Part shown: positions 1 through 8,119 of the stretch, one piece after another
Numbering within the stretch: position 1 is the stretch's first letter
How the letters are laid out: the number at the start of each line of letters is the position of its first letter
Source: Rheinheimera sp.
GTDB taxonomy: Bacteria; Pseudomonadota; Gammaproteobacteria; Enterobacterales; Alteromonadaceae
Reading direction: 5' to 3'
Assembly (NCBI RefSeq): GCF_020217005.1
Contig: NZ_JAIWOI010000268.1
Coordinates: 1-10,000 of the forward strand
DNA: 10,000 bases
Made by a program: the position numbers and the translations under genes
The notes under the pieces: generated by a model
Told to the model about the DNA's origin: nothing
The model's input: only the letters and a program-made list of their open reading frames with translations
The model's database searches: none

Positions 1-71
1 AGCAGTAATTCTGAGCTCCATCCAAATCTTTGTTAACTTTTATGGCAAAAAATAGCGAATTGTTGCTAATA

Positions 72-95
72 AAAAGGCCTCTTCTGAGGCCTTTT
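72..95 (-). terminator. Intrinsic terminator of asnS
   Basis: A perfect 10-bp inverted repeat (AAAAGGCCTC / GAGGCCTTTT) with a TTCT loop lies 11 bp past the asnS stop codon. Read on the minus strand, the GC-rich stem runs straight into a T-rich tract (TTTTTATTAG), the form expected of a Rho-independent terminator. The A/T symmetry means it could also stop a transcript arriving from the left. No gene is visible in positions 1-71. Confidence 0.9.
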
Positions 96-106
96 GGGTT
101 TATGAA

Positions 107-1507
107 TTAGAAATCAGCATTACCCGGCGTACGAGGGAAGGCGATCACGTCACGTACGTTGCCCACACCAGTGACATAAGAGACCAGACGCTCAAAACCT
201 AAACCAAAACCGGCATGAGGTACTGTGCCGTAACGGCGCAGGTCACGATACCAGCTATAATCTTCTTTATTCAGACCCATCTGGTCCATACGTGCATCCA
301 GCTGCTCTAAACGCTCTTCACGCTGGCTACCGCCGATGATTTCGCCAATACCTGGAGCCAGAATATCCATAGCAGCCACAGTTTTACCGTCTTCATTCAT
401 CCGCATGTAGAAGGCTTTGATGTCTTTTGGATAGTTTTGCAGAATGACTGGAGCGCCGACGTGCACTTCGGCTAAGTAGCGTTCGTGCTCAGACTGTAAA
501 TCCACACCCCATTCCACTGGGTAGTCAAATTTCTTACCGCAGTTTTTCAGGATCTCAACAGCTTCGGTGTAATCCATCCGAACGAAACTTGAGTCGATCA
601 TGTTCTGCAGACGGCTTACCGCATTTTCGTCCACACGTTCAGCGAAAAACGCCATATCGTCGGCACGTTCTGCCAATACGGCTTTGAACACAAACTTCAG
701 CATGTCTTCAGCCAACTGCGCTACGTCTTTTAATTCGGCGTAAGCAACTTCTGGCTCAATCATCCAAAATTCAGCTAAGTGACGGGTGGTGTTGGAGTTT
801 TCTGCGCGGAAAGTCGGGCCAAAGGTGTAGACTTTAGACAAAGCACAGGCATAAGTTTCAACGTTTAACTGGCCTGATACCGTCAGGAAAGTTTCTTTAC
901 CGAAAAAGTCCTGCTTGTAGTCAATGGCGCCTTTGTCGGTACGAGGCAGGTTTTCCAGATCCAGCGTACTGACGCGGAACATTTCGCCAGCACCTTCAGC
1001 GTCTGCACCTGTAATGATAGGGGTACTGATCCAGTAAAAACCGCGCTCGTGGAAGAAACGGTGAATAGCCTGAGCTAAACAGTGACGAACACGTGTAATA
1101 GCACCAACCATGTTAGTACGGGCACGTAAATGTGCCTGTTCACGCAGGTATTCCATGCTGTGGCGTTTTGGTGCCATAGGGTAGGTGTCCGGGTTTTCCA
1201 CCCAGCCAACTACTTCAACAGAGGAGGCCTGGATTTCAAAAGCCTGGCCCTGACCTTCTGACTTGGCGATAGTGCCCGTCACTATCACGGAGCACGCTGT
1301 CGTCAGACGTTTAATTTCGTTTTCGTAATTATTCAACTCAGCCGGAGCAACGGCCTGAACTGCATCGAAGCAGCTGCCGTCGTGCACGGCTAAAAATGAA
1401 ATCCCGGCTTTGGAATCACGCTTAGTGCGGATCCACCCTTTAACTGTGACTGTATCGCCAACCTGATACTGGCCAGACAGCACATCTTTGATTACTGCAT
1501 GCGTCAT
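107..1507 (-). CDS. asnS: Asparaginyl-tRNA synthetase
   Basis: Charges tRNA-Asn with asparagine in the cytoplasm, using ATP through an asparaginyl-adenylate. The 466-residue product has the length of the E. coli enzyme. An N-terminal OB-fold anticodon-binding domain (about residues 15-105, including [14 protein letters not shown]) is followed by the class IIb catalytic core. Motif 2 is FRAEN at 233-237, leading into [12 protein letters not shown]. Motif 3 is GLGFERL around 435-441, with the ATP-binding arginine at 440. GxGEMFRV near 172-179 and SGQLNVE at 211-217 are typical of AsnRS/AspRS, and the overall match is to AsnRS. The ATG start has a GGAG ribosome site (minus strand, 1516-1519) 8 bases upstream. 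The gene is transcribed alone, diverging from a small membrane protein gene, and ends at a strong hairpin terminator. No defects are visible. Confidence 0.98.
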   Translation of the reverse strand: MTHAVIKDVLSGQYQVGDTVTVKGWIRTKRDSKAGISFLAVHDGSCFDAVQAVAPAELNNYENEIKRLTTACSVIVTGTIAKSEGQGQAFEIQASSVEVVGWVENPDTYPMAPKRHSMEYLREQAHLRARTNMVGAITRVRHCLAQAIHRFFHERGFYWISTPIITGADAEGAGEMFRVSTLDLENLPRTDKGAIDYKQDFFGKETFLTVSGQLNVETYACALSKVYTFGPTFRAENSNTTRHLAEFWMIEPEVAYAELKDVAQLAEDMLKFVFKAVLAERADDMAFFAERVDENAVSRLQNMIDSSFVRMDYTEAVEILKNCGKKFDYPVEWGVDLQSEHERYLAEVHVGAPVILQNYPKDIKAFYMRMNEDGKTVAAMDILAPGIGEIIGGSQREERLEQLDARMDQMGLNKEDYSWYRDLRRYGTVPHAGFGLGFERLVSYVTGVGNVRDVIAFPRTPGNADF

Positions 1508-1556
1508 GCAACCTGCTCCAACTTACTTAAGAAACTGTAAAAACCCAAAAGCAGAC

Positions 1557-1584
1557 ATCATACTGAGGCAAAGACTGAACACAA
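1557..1584 (-). promoter_or_regulatory. Candidate sigma-70 promoter of asnS
   Basis: On the minus strand TTGTGT (1579-1584) and TATGAT (1557-1562) are separated by 16 bp. The -10 matches the consensus at 5 of 6 positions and the -35 only at 3 of 6. It lies about 50 bp before the asnS ATG, in the 101-bp gap between the two divergent genes. This is a prediction from hexamer matching alone. Confidence 0.4.
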
Positions 1585-1608
1585 GTAAAAATTGTGAGGA
1601 ATTCTAAA

Positions 1609-1983
1609 ATGAGCGCTTCAGCGCCCGATCTTAAGCCAAAAGAGCGTCGTAAAGGCTCAGATTGGTTGATGTTACTGTTAGCCATGCTGAATTTGGGTGC
1701 CTGGTTTCTGCTCATTATGGGCTTGGCTCTGGCGCATTTGGCCAAACCCGAGTTTAACAGTGGTTTGGTGCAGTACTGGGGTATTCCTATTGAACAAGAA
1801 TGGGATAAAGAGTTGGTGGTGAAACTGGAAGTATTAGTACGCTGGTGTCTGGTATTTACTGCCGCCACTTTAGTGCTGCATCAGTTTCGCAACAGACGCC
1901 GTGACGATGGTTGGCGCTTAAACTTATTCTTCCTGTTATTTTTAAGCACAGTTGTACTATTCGTGTTTTCGACCATTGATTAA
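1609..1983 (+). CDS. Uncharacterised small three-helix membrane protein
   Basis: I do not recognise a named family. The 124-residue product begins with a short charged, probably cytoplasmic tail ([11 protein letters not shown]). A hydrophobic segment follows at about 19-44, a polar stretch with several acidic residues at 47-71, a second hydrophobic segment at about 74-92, a basic loop ([10 protein letters not shown]) and a third hydrophobic segment at about 104-121. The basic tail and basic loop suggest an inner-membrane protein with the N-terminus inside. The ATG at 1609 is chosen because GAGGA at 1596-1600 sits 8 bases upstream. An in-frame GTG at 1594 would overlap that ribosome site. The gene diverges from asnS and converges on bioA, sharing the bases TTAA between the two stop codons. 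The coding claim rests on the membrane pattern and ribosome site. No function can be assigned from the sequence. Confidence 0.8.
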   Translation: MSASAPDLKPKERRKGSDWLMLLLAMLNLGAWFLLIMGLALAHLAKPEFNSGLVQYWGIPIEQEWDKELVVKLEVLVRWCLVFTAATLVLHQFRNRRRDDGWRLNLFFLLFLSTVVLFVFSTID

Positions 1984-3287
1984 GCGCCTGGTAACGCCTG
2001 TACATCCTTAGTTTGCGGCTGGTGACATAACAGGCAGAGCGACGCTGTTAATTTTGAAAGTTGCGAAGGACTGATGATATAAGGTGGCATCAAATAGAGC
2101 AGTTTGCCAAAAGGCCGGATCCAGACCCCTAATTCAACAAAAGCCTTTTGCATAGCAGCAACATCGACATTGTGTTTCATCTCCACCACACCAATAGCAC
2201 CCAATACCCGTACATCAGCCACAAAAGGCGAAGTACGGCAAGGCTCCAGTTCTTGTCTGAGTTGGTGTTCTATAGCAGTGACCTGAGCTTGCCACTGATG
2301 TTGTTGCACCAGTTGCAGGCTTTTTAGCGCAACAGCGCAGGCTAGTGGATTGGCCATATAAGTTGGGCCATGCATTAAAGCCGGCACAGCACCCTGGGCT
2401 ATGCCATCCGCGACTTTATCGTTACACAAGGTTGCAGCCAGCGTCAGATACCCGCCAGTCAAAGCTTTTCCAAGACAGATAATATCGGGACTGATGCCTG
2501 CATGCTGGCAGGCAAAGAGTTTTCCGGTGCGGCCAAAACCTGTGGCTATTTCATCGGCAATCAACAGCACCTGGTATTGATCACAGAGCCTGCGAGCCAG
2601 TTTTAAGTAATCCGGATGATAAAACCTCATCCCCCCGGCGCCTTGTAGTATGGGTTCGAGAATAAAAGCCGCTAGCTGCTGATGATGCTGGTCAAAGAAA
2701 GCCGTCAACGCCTGCTCATCTTCTGCTAAAAAATCGCCGCCAAACAGGCTTTGTGGTGCTGTGGCGAATAGCTGCGGGACGATCTGATCTTTAAACATCG
2801 AATGCATACCATCGACAGGATCGCAGACCGACATAGCTGCAAAGGTATCGCCGTGGTAGCCCTTTTGTATGGTCAGTAACCGGCTTTTTTCCGGGCGATT
2901 TAAACCTAACCAGTACTGCAACGCCATTTTTATCGCCACTTCGACTGAAATAGAGCCGCTATCGGCAAAAAAAACCTTAGTTAAGCCTTCTGGAACCATC
3001 TCTAGCAGTAATTTAGCGAGGTCAACAGCCGGTTGATGGGTGATACCGCCAAACATTACATGACTCATTTTCTGACTTTGCGCCACCAAAGCCTGATTCA
3101 ATTCAGGGTGATTGTAGCCGTGAATAGCAGCCCACCAGGACGAAGTGCCATCCACCAAGGTTCTGCCATCTTCCAGCATCAGCTCACAACCATGAGCGCT
3201 GACCACAGGATACACAGGCAAAGGTTTACTTAACGAGGTGTAGGGATGCCAGATATGCTGACGATCAAACTCAAGATTAATGCTCAT
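1980..3287 (-). CDS. bioA: Adenosylmethionine-8-amino-7-oxononanoate aminotransferase (DAPA synthase)
   Basis: A PLP enzyme of biotin synthesis that transfers an amino group from S-adenosylmethionine to KAPA to give 7,8-diaminopelargonate. The 435-residue product (E. coli: about 429) shows the family landmarks: HIWHPYTS at 11-18, [13 protein letters not shown] at 49-61, QKGYHGDT around 141-148, [16 protein letters not shown] with the PLP-ring aspartate D245, and the Schiff-base lysine K274 in [21 protein letters not shown] is at 306-317 and the substrate arginine R391 in WIRPFG. D245, K274 and R391 fall at E. coli numbering. The start at 3287 ([16 protein letters not shown]) matches the family N-terminus. 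An in-frame ATG at 3308 would add seven non-conserved residues and lies inside the putative operator. The ribosome site is weak (CGGG). The gene diverges from bioBFCD, the classical arrangement, so joint BirA repression is likely. Confidence 0.97.
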   Translation of the reverse strand: MSINLEFDRQHIWHPYTSLSKPLPVYPVVSAHGCELMLEDGRTLVDGTSSWWAAIHGYNHPELNQALVAQSQKMSHVMFGGITHQPAVDLAKLLLEMVPEGLTKVFFADSGSISVEVAIKMALQYWLGLNRPEKSRLLTIQKGYHGDTFAAMSVCDPVDGMHSMFKDQIVPQLFATAPQSLFGGDFLAEDEQALTAFFDQHHQQLAAFILEPILQGAGGMRFYHPDYLKLARRLCDQYQVLLIADEIATGFGRTGKLFACQHAGISPDIICLGKALTGGYLTLAATLCNDKVADGIAQGAVPALMHGPTYMANPLACAVALKSLQLVQQHQWQAQVTAIEHQLRQELEPCRTSPFVADVRVLGAIGVVEMKHNVDVAAMQKAFVELGVWIRPFGKLLYLMPPYIISPSQLSKLTASLCLLCHQPQTKDVQALPGA

Positions 3288-3298
3288 AAAATAACCCG

Positions 3299-3331
3299 TA
3301 GTAAACATTGCGAACTGGTTGGCGTTGACAT
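3299..3331. promoter_or_regulatory. Candidate BirA operator (bioO) between bioA and bioB
   Basis: TAGTAAACA (3299-3307) and CGTTGACAT (3323-3331) are separated by 15 bp. Compared with the known BirA-box half-sites TTGTAAACC and GGTTTACAA they match at 7 of 9 and 6 of 9 positions. The right half overlaps the perfect -35 hexamer of the putative bioB promoter, and the left half lies just before the bioA start. BirA bound with biotinyl-AMP could therefore block both directions. The match is imperfect, so the site is inferred mainly from its location. Confidence 0.5.
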
Positions 3332-3352
3332 GGCGCTAAGGGCCGATAGACT
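3325..3352 (+). promoter_or_regulatory. Putative sigma-70 promoter of the bioBFCD operon
   Basis: A perfect TTGACA -35 (3325-3330) is followed after 16 bp by TAGACT (3347-3352), a 4-of-6 match to the -10 consensus. Transcription would begin near 3359, giving a leader of about 48 bases before bioB. That leader includes a small inverted repeat, CCACA / TGTGG, at 3371-3387 with a 7-base loop. I found no equally convincing promoter for bioA on the other strand. Confidence 0.55.
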
Positions 3353-3406
3353 AACGGAAAATTTAAAAGACCACAATTTGTCTGTGGCTTGTCTTCGGGG
3401 AATTTT

Positions 3407-4453
3407 ATGTCTGCTGTTTTACCACTTCGTCACAACTGGACTCTGGCTGAAGTAAATGCATTATTTGCTTTACCTTTTAACGACTTAGTCTTTCAGGCCC
3501 AAACGGTGCACCGCCAGTTTTTTAAACCCAATGAAGTGCAGATCAGTACTTTATTGTCGATTAAAACTGGCGCTTGTGCTGAAGACTGTAAATATTGTCC
3601 TCAAAGTGGTCATTACAATACAGGTCTTGAGCGTGAGCGTTTGCTGGAAGTGGAAAAAGTACTCACTCAAGCCAAAGCAGCCAAAGACAAAGGCGCTAGC
3701 CGTTTCTGCATGGGCGCCGCCTGGAGCAATCCAAAGCAGCGTGACATGCCGTTTCTGATGGAAATGGTCAAAGGCGTCAAAGAAATGGGTTTAGAAACCT
3801 GTATGACGCTGGGTAAACTCGATGCAGGTCAGGCGCAGGAGCTAAAACAGGCTGGTTTGGATTACTACAACCATAACCTGGATACCTCGCCGGAGTTTTA
3901 CGGTGAAATTATCACCACCCGCACTTATCAGGACAGATTAGATACGCTGCAGCACGTGCGTGATGCCGGTATGAAAGTCTGTTGTGGTGGCATAGTGGGC
4001 ATGGGCGAGTCGGCAAACGACAGATCTGCACTTTTAATGCAGCTGGCAAATTTGCCTGAGCACCCACAAAGTGTGCCTATTAATATGCTGGTGAAAGTAC
4101 AGGGTACGCCGATGGAAAATGTCGAAGACTTAGATGGCTTCGAATTTATCCGTACCATAGCAGTCGCCCGCATCATGATGCCACAAAGCCATGTGCGTTT
4201 ATCCGCTGGCCGGTCACGGATGAATGAACAAATGCAGGCGCTGTGTTTCCTCTCTGGTGCGAATTCGATATTTTACGGCGATAAATTGCTGACCACAGAA
4301 AATCCGGAAGCAGATGCCGATATGTTGTTATTCGCTAAGCTCGGTATCAATCCGGAACAGCGTCATGACGTATCAGACGAAGCCCATGAAGCGGCTTTAG
4401 CCGATGCCATTAAAGAGCAAAATACCCCTTCATTGTTTCACAGCGCGGTGTAA
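3407..4453 (+). CDS. bioB: Biotin synthase (radical SAM)
   Basis: Inserts sulfur into dethiobiotin to make biotin, the last step of the pathway. It uses a radical-SAM [4Fe-4S] cluster and an auxiliary [2Fe-2S] cluster that donates the sulfur. The radical-SAM motif CAEDCKYC supplies C57, C61 and C64. The [2Fe-2S] ligands appear as C101 (RFCMGAAW), C132 (ETCMTLG), C192 ([10 protein letters not shown]) and R264 (VRLSAGR). Each is offset by +4 from E. coli numbering. [12 protein letters not shown] at 154-165 is the conserved SAM/substrate strand. The product is 348 residues, of normal length. The ATG at 3407 is preferred because GGGGA (3397-3401) lies 5 bases upstream. An in-frame TTG at 3389 has no such support. 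It is the first gene of bioBFCD and is followed 8 bases later by bioF. Confidence 0.98.
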   Translation: MSAVLPLRHNWTLAEVNALFALPFNDLVFQAQTVHRQFFKPNEVQISTLLSIKTGACAEDCKYCPQSGHYNTGLERERLLEVEKVLTQAKAAKDKGASRFCMGAAWSNPKQRDMPFLMEMVKGVKEMGLETCMTLGKLDAGQAQELKQAGLDYYNHNLDTSPEFYGEIITTRTYQDRLDTLQHVRDAGMKVCCGGIVGMGESANDRSALLMQLANLPEHPQSVPINMLVKVQGTPMENVEDLDGFEFIRTIAVARIMMPQSHVRLSAGRSRMNEQMQALCFLSGANSIFYGDKLLTTENPEADADMLLFAKLGINPEQRHDVSDEAHEAALADAIKEQNTPSLFHSAV

Positions 4454-4461
4454 GTGTAGTG

Positions 4462-5613
4462 ATGGACAGGTTACAGCGCTTTGCGCAGCAGATCGCCGAT
4501 CGCAAAGTAGCTGGCTTGTATCGGCAGCATCCGGCTATTGATTCCTATCAGGGCCGTTTGCTGCAAAATAAGCAGGGCGCTTATCTTAATTTTTCCGGTA
4601 ATGACTATCTGGGTTTAGCCACTGAGCCGCAGCTTATAAAAGCTCTGACAGAGGGCGCTGAACGTTTTGGCGTTGGCAGTTCAGGTTCACCTTTGGTGAC
4701 CGGGTTTCATTATGCGCACCGCGCTTTGTCTGAAGCACTGTGCGACTGGCTGGCTGTCGACGATGTATTGCTGTTTTCCTCAGGTTTTGCTGCCAATCAG
4801 GTGATGCTGCAGCATTTGGCGGATAAAACTGACCAGCTGCTGTTGGATAAGCTCTGTCATGCCTCACTGATTGATGCTGCACTCAATAGCGACGCCCCTT
4901 ACAAACGTTTTCCACATCAGGATTTAGCTGCCCTTGAGGTGTTATTGCAACGTTGCCCCTCAGCTTTAGTGGTGACTGAAGGCGTATTTAGTATGGATGG
5001 TGATAGTCCGGATTTAACAGCTCTATCTGCGCTTTGTAAAACAAATAAAGCGGATTTGCTGCTGGACGATGCGCACGCTTTGGGCGTGCTTGGCAAAGAG
5101 GGCAAAGGCAGCTGGGATGCGCAGGGGCTTGAGTCCGGCGATATGCTCTGCCTGATGGCGAACTTTGGTAAAGCCTTAGCAGGTCAGGGTGCATTTTTAG
5201 CGGGTTCGGCCACAGTCATTGATTATTTACGCCAGTTTGCACGGCATTATATTTACAGCACTGCGTTATCCCCTGCTTTGTGCTGGGCGATGAAAACCTC
5301 CGTCGAATTAAGCCGCAGCCAGCAGTGGCGTCGAGACAAACTGAATGACAATATTCAGTTGTTTAAAACTCTGGCTGCTGGTGCTGGTTTGACTTTATTG
5401 CCATCCAACACCGCCATACAGCCACTGATTATTGGCGATTCAGACAAAGCCATGTTGATAAGCGCTTCATTGAAAAAACAAGGCATTTGGTTAAGTGCTA
5501 TACGACCTCCGACTGTGCCGCAGGGGAGCGCCAGGTTACGCATTACTTTATCTGCGTTGCATCAGAGTGACGATATTCGCTTATTAGTGCAAAAGCTGGA
5601 GCAATTGGTATGA
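4462..5613 (+). CDS. bioF: 8-amino-7-oxononanoate synthase (KAPA synthase)
   Basis: A PLP enzyme that condenses pimeloyl-ACP (or pimeloyl-CoA) with L-alanine, releasing CO2, to give 8-amino-7-oxononanoate. It belongs to the alpha-oxoamine synthase family. The 383-residue product (E. coli: 384) has NFSGNDYLGLA at 43-53, the glycine-rich GVGSSGSPLVTGFH at 70-83, the PLP-stacking H133 (KLCHASL), D202 and H205 in LLDDAHALGVLG, and the Schiff-base lysine K237 in NFGKALAGQGAF. Two adjacent starts are possible, GTG at 4459 or ATG at 4462. The ATG gives the family-like N-terminus MDRLQRF. The ribosome site is poor, so translation is probably coupled to bioB, whose stop is 8 bases upstream. The stop overlaps the bioC start in ATGA, a second sign of coupling. 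Confidence 0.97.
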   Translation: MDRLQRFAQQIADRKVAGLYRQHPAIDSYQGRLLQNKQGAYLNFSGNDYLGLATEPQLIKALTEGAERFGVGSSGSPLVTGFHYAHRALSEALCDWLAVDDVLLFSSGFAANQVMLQHLADKTDQLLLDKLCHASLIDAALNSDAPYKRFPHQDLAALEVLLQRCPSALVVTEGVFSMDGDSPDLTALSALCKTNKADLLLDDAHALGVLGKEGKGSWDAQGLESGDMLCLMANFGKALAGQGAFLAGSATVIDYLRQFARHYIYSTALSPALCWAMKTSVELSRSQQWRRDKLNDNIQLFKTLAAGAGLTLLPSNTAIQPLIIGDSDKAMLISASLKKQGIWLSAIRPPTVPQGSARLRITLSALHQSDDIRLLVQKLEQLV

Positions 5614-6392
5614 ATGCTTTGGCATTGACGGACGACATTGCCCGTCACTTCAGCCGTGCCCGAGAAAGTTACGAACATGCTGCACGGCTGCAACGTCTTG
5701 TTGCTGCTAAAGCCCTGACTTTATTAACGCCGACGGCTGGATTATTACTGGATTTAGGTTCTGGCCCAGGTTGGTTTCATCCAAAGCTAAAACAGCATTG
5801 CTCTGAACTTATAGCCTTGGATCTAAGCCATGACATGCTGCAAAAAACCAGGGCAGCACAACAGGCTACTTTGGTATTTCAGGCCGATGCTCAGTCTTTG
5901 CCTGTAGCGAGTACAGGCATAGACAGGGTGTTTTCCAGCCTGATGCTGCAATGGTGTGAACAGCCGGGGCTTGTGCTGCAGGAAATCCACCGTGTGTTAA
6001 AGCCAGGTGGTTCAGCCGTTATCAGTACCTTGCTCGATGGCACCTTGCAGGAATTTAAACTGGCATGGTCGCAGGTCGATAGCCATCAGCATGTGAATAA
6101 GTTTTTGCCTTTGGATTTTTATCAGCAGCTAAAGTGTCAGCATCCGGAATTGGGATTGCGGCTACAGACTGAAACTGTGCAGTTGGACTATCCGGATGTG
6201 CTGGCTTTGGCACGGGAACTGAAAGATTTGGGGGCAAATACGGTGACCCAGGGCCGCAATAAAGCCTTAACGGGCAAACAACGTTGGCAAAAAGTGCAGC
6301 ATGCTTATCCATCTCGTAGCATCGATGGTCAGATCGGCGCCAGTTATCAGGTGTTGTACCTGACCCTGACCAAGCAAAACTCTGATTCATAA
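5610..6392 (+). CDS. bioC: Malonyl-ACP O-methyltransferase
   Basis: Methylates the free carboxyl of malonyl-ACP with S-adenosylmethionine, so that the fatty-acid synthesis cycle can extend it to pimeloyl-ACP methyl ester. This starts biotin synthesis. The 260-residue product (E. coli: 251) is a class I methyltransferase. The N-terminal ARHFSRARESYEHAARLQ matches the BioC N-terminal helix. Motif I, DLGSGPG, is at 48-54. The acidic end of strand 2 is D71 (ALDLS), D93 lies in FQADAQSLP, and SLMLQWC at 110-116 and HRVLKPGG at 127-134 follow. The start overlaps the bioF stop (ATGA). A second ATG at 5614 is out of frame. The gene sits between bioF and bioD as in E. coli. The partner esterase BioH is not in this window and would have to be encoded elsewhere. 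Confidence 0.95.
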   Translation: MNALALTDDIARHFSRARESYEHAARLQRLVAAKALTLLTPTAGLLLDLGSGPGWFHPKLKQHCSELIALDLSHDMLQKTRAAQQATLVFQADAQSLPVASTGIDRVFSSLMLQWCEQPGLVLQEIHRVLKPGGSAVISTLLDGTLQEFKLAWSQVDSHQHVNKFLPLDFYQQLKCQHPELGLRLQTETVQLDYPDVLALARELKDLGANTVTQGRNKALTGKQRWQKVQHAYPSRSIDGQIGASYQVLYLTLTKQNSDS

Positions 6393-6407
6393 CGGAAGAG
6401 TAAACAT

Positions 6408-7079
6408 ATGCAGACGATTTTTATTACAGGCACAGACACTGATGCTGGCAAAACCTATGTGGCAGTGACGTTATTGCAAGGCCTAAAAGCTCTGGGTTAT
6501 CGCACTGTGGCGCAAAAACCTGTGGCTGCCGGCGTCAATGATACCGGTTTTAATACCGATGCTTTGCAGTTACAACAGCACGCAACAGAGCCGCTTAGTT
6601 ATGATCTGGTCAATCCCTATTGTCTGACTGATGCAGTTGCTCCGCATTTGGCGGCTAAAAAAGCCGGGCTTTGTATAGAGCCTGCCATTTTGACCAAAGA
6701 GTTACAAAAGCTCCAAAATGTAGATGCTGATATAGCTTTAGTCGAAGGTGCAGGGGGGTGGTTACTACCACTGGATGATAACAATACTATGGCTGACTGG
6801 GTGATAGAGCATCAATTGCCAGTGCTATTGGTGGTCGGGATGAAGCTTGGCTGCTTAAACCATGCCTTACTGACGGTACGGGAAATTGAGCGCTCCGGCC
6901 TGAAGTTACTGGGCTGGGTGGCTAATTGTATTGATCCGGATATGGCGTATCAGCAGGAAAACATCATCTATTTGCAACAACAGCTGACCGTGCCATGCCT
7001 TGGTGTTTTGCCCTATCAGTTTGAACCACAGATCAATACCTCTCTTGCTGCAACCTTGATCAATACGATCCAAAGCTGA
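6408..7079 (+). CDS. bioD: Dethiobiotin synthetase
   Basis: ATP-dependent closure of the ureido ring: 7,8-diaminopelargonate plus CO2 gives dethiobiotin. The 223-residue P-loop protein (E. coli: about 225) carries the Walker A-like GTDTDAGKT at 8-16 with K15. The substrate lysine K37 in AQKPVAAG is at the same position as in E. coli, and VEGAGGWLLPL at 112-122 supplies the E113 Mg/ATP site. Later, VVGMKLGCLNHALLT is the family's switch-like segment, and ANCIDP corresponds to the conserved nucleotide-base contact region. The ATG has a GGAAG ribosome site at 6394-6398, 9 bases upstream, and starts 15 bases after the bioC stop. It is the last biotin gene of the operon. No hairpin terminator follows in the 119 bp before htpX. 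Confidence 0.97.
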   Translation: MQTIFITGTDTDAGKTYVAVTLLQGLKALGYRTVAQKPVAAGVNDTGFNTDALQLQQHATEPLSYDLVNPYCLTDAVAPHLAAKKAGLCIEPAILTKELQKLQNVDADIALVEGAGGWLLPLDDNNTMADWVIEHQLPVLLVVGMKLGCLNHALLTVREIERSGLKLLGWVANCIDPDMAYQQENIIYLQQQLTVPCLGVLPYQFEPQINTSLAATLINTIQS

Positions 7080-7140
7080 TGTGACACTTCGCACCGACAG
7101 CGCCATTCATGTTTATTTACAATTGCTTGTCGCACTTTGA

Positions 7141-7168
7141 TTGAAAAACACCGTCTAAGCCATATATT
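7141..7168 (+). promoter_or_regulatory. Putative htpX promoter (sigma-70, possibly also sigma-32)
   Basis: TTGAAA (7141-7146) and TATATT (7163-7168) are 16 bp apart and each differs from the sigma-70 consensus at one position. The same stretch partly resembles a heat-shock promoter: ATTGAA (7140-7145) against CTTGAA, and AGCCAT (7158-7163) against CCCCAT, 12 bp apart. The heat-shock reading is weak but fits the stress regulation known for htpX. The htpX ATG lies 30 bp downstream. Confidence 0.5.
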
Positions 7169-7198
7169 ACAGGTAATTGCTTAATAAACGAGGTATCT

Positions 7199-8065
7199 AT
7201 GAAGCGAGTTATACTGTTCCTGGCCACAAACCTGGCGGTAATGTTGGTGTTAAGTGTTGTACTTAGCATCGTCTTTAGAGTGCTGGGCATTGATAGCCGT
7301 AGCATTGGCGGCTTGTTGGTGTTTGCAGCAGTATTTGGTTTTGGTGGTTCTTTCATTTCGCTGTTTATGTCGAAATGGATGGCCAAACGTTCAACAGGAG
7401 CTGTAGTGATTTCTCAGCCCCGTAACGCCACCGAACAATGGCTGTTTGATACAGTGCGTCGTCAGGCACAACAGGCGGGTATAGCGATGCCCGAAGTGGC
7501 CATTTATGATTCTCCTGAAATGAATGCTTTTGCCACCGGACCCAGTCGTAATAATGCGTTGGTAGCGGTCAGCACGGGTTTGATGCGCAATATGCGTGAA
7601 GAGGAAGTCGAAGCAGTACTTGCACATGAAGTCTCACACGTGGCCAACGGTGATATGGTGACCCTAACCCTTATCCAGGGGGTGGTGAATACCTTTGTGA
7701 TTTTCTTTGCCCGTTTGATCGCAGGGGCTATAAGCGGTAACCGGAATGACGAAGGCGGTGGTGGTAACGGTTTTGCCTATATGATCACGGTCTTTGTGCT
7801 GGAAATGGCCTTTGGTGTGTTGGCCAGCATCATAGTCATGTGGTTCTCCCGTCAACGTGAATACAGAGCTGATGCCGGTGCGGCAAAACTAGTAGGTGCC
7901 AATAAAATGGTGGCAGCGCTGGAGCGTTTGCGTAATAACCACGAAAGTCAGCTGGAAGGCTCTATGATGGCTTTTGGTATCGCCAGTAAGCCAGCGACCT
8001 CCGAATTGTTTTTAAGTCATCCACCACTGGAAAAACGTATTGCTGCATTACGCGGTGGATTTTAA
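7199..8065 (+). CDS. htpX: Inner-membrane zinc metalloprotease HtpX
   Basis: Integral-membrane M48-family protease that, in E. coli, degrades misfolded membrane proteins together with FtsH and is induced by heat and envelope stress. The 288-residue product (E. coli: 293) starts with two hydrophobic helices (about 4-27 and 37-57). A cytoplasmic part follows, with the zinc site HEVSH (H143, E144, H147) in [17 protein letters not shown]. Two more hydrophobic segments are at about 155-178 and 193-215. The third zinc ligand is E221 in [15 protein letters not shown]. The C-terminal [12 protein letters not shown] is typical of M48B. A glycine-rich loop, NDEGGGGNG, lies between helices 3 and 4. GAGG at 7190-7193 supports the ATG. 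The gene follows bioD in the same direction but appears to have its own promoter, and it ends at a UUCG-loop terminator. All catalytic residues are present. Confidence 0.97.
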   Translation: MKRVILFLATNLAVMLVLSVVLSIVFRVLGIDSRSIGGLLVFAAVFGFGGSFISLFMSKWMAKRSTGAVVISQPRNATEQWLFDTVRRQAQQAGIAMPEVAIYDSPEMNAFATGPSRNNALVAVSTGLMRNMREEEVEAVLAHEVSHVANGDMVTLTLIQGVVNTFVIFFARLIAGAISGNRNDEGGGGNGFAYMITVFVLEMAFGVLASIIVMWFSRQREYRADAGAAKLVGANKMVAALERLRNNHESQLEGSMMAFGIASKPATSELFLSHPPLEKRIAALRGGF

Positions 8066-8082
8066 ATAGGCGGAATGAATGG

Positions 8083-8106
8083 AAAAAGGAACTTCGGTTC
8101 CTTTTT
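8083..8106 (+). terminator. Terminator shared by htpX and the convergent cyclase gene
   Basis: A perfect 10-bp stem, AAAAAGGAAC / GTTCCTTTTT, closes on a TTCG loop, the very stable cUUCGg type, and is followed by a T run (8102-8107). It starts 17 bp after the htpX stop and ends 13 bp before the stop codon of the opposing gene. Since A and T runs flank both sides, it probably acts in both directions. Confidence 0.9.
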
Positions 8107-8119
8107 TATTAGGTTTCAA

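Noticed and set aside
1..71. Possible gene or RNA at the left edge
   Set aside because: It is AT-rich sequence with no start, ribosome site or stable fold that I can support.
1527..1868. 113-codon open frame on the minus strand opposite the small membrane protein
   Set aside because: It lies antisense to a frame with a good ribosome site and clear membrane helices. Its translation is rich in Ser, Thr, Asn and Cys, without domain pattern, and it would sit inside the asnS promoter region.
3288..3308. Longer bioA start at the ATG at 3308
   Set aside because: It adds seven residues not expected in the family, has no ribosome site, and falls within the putative operator.
3371..3387. CCACA / TGTGG inverted repeat in the bioB leader as an attenuator or riboswitch
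   Set aside because: It is only a 5-bp stem with a 7-base loop and no following T run. No biotin riboswitch class is known to me.
3389..3406. TTG start for bioB
   Set aside because: The ATG at 3407 has a properly spaced GGGGA. The TTG has none and would turn that ribosome site into codons.
4634..5194. Several short open frames antisense to bioF
   Set aside because: They are shadows of a conserved gene, rich in Ser, Pro and Arg, and lack start signals.
6055..6390. 111-codon open frame antisense to bioC
   Set aside because: bioC is unmistakable on the other strand. The antisense translation shows no fold pattern and has no ribosome site.
7080..7140. Terminator after bioD
   Set aside because: GTGACACTTCGCAC and nearby bases can pair only weakly, and no T run follows.
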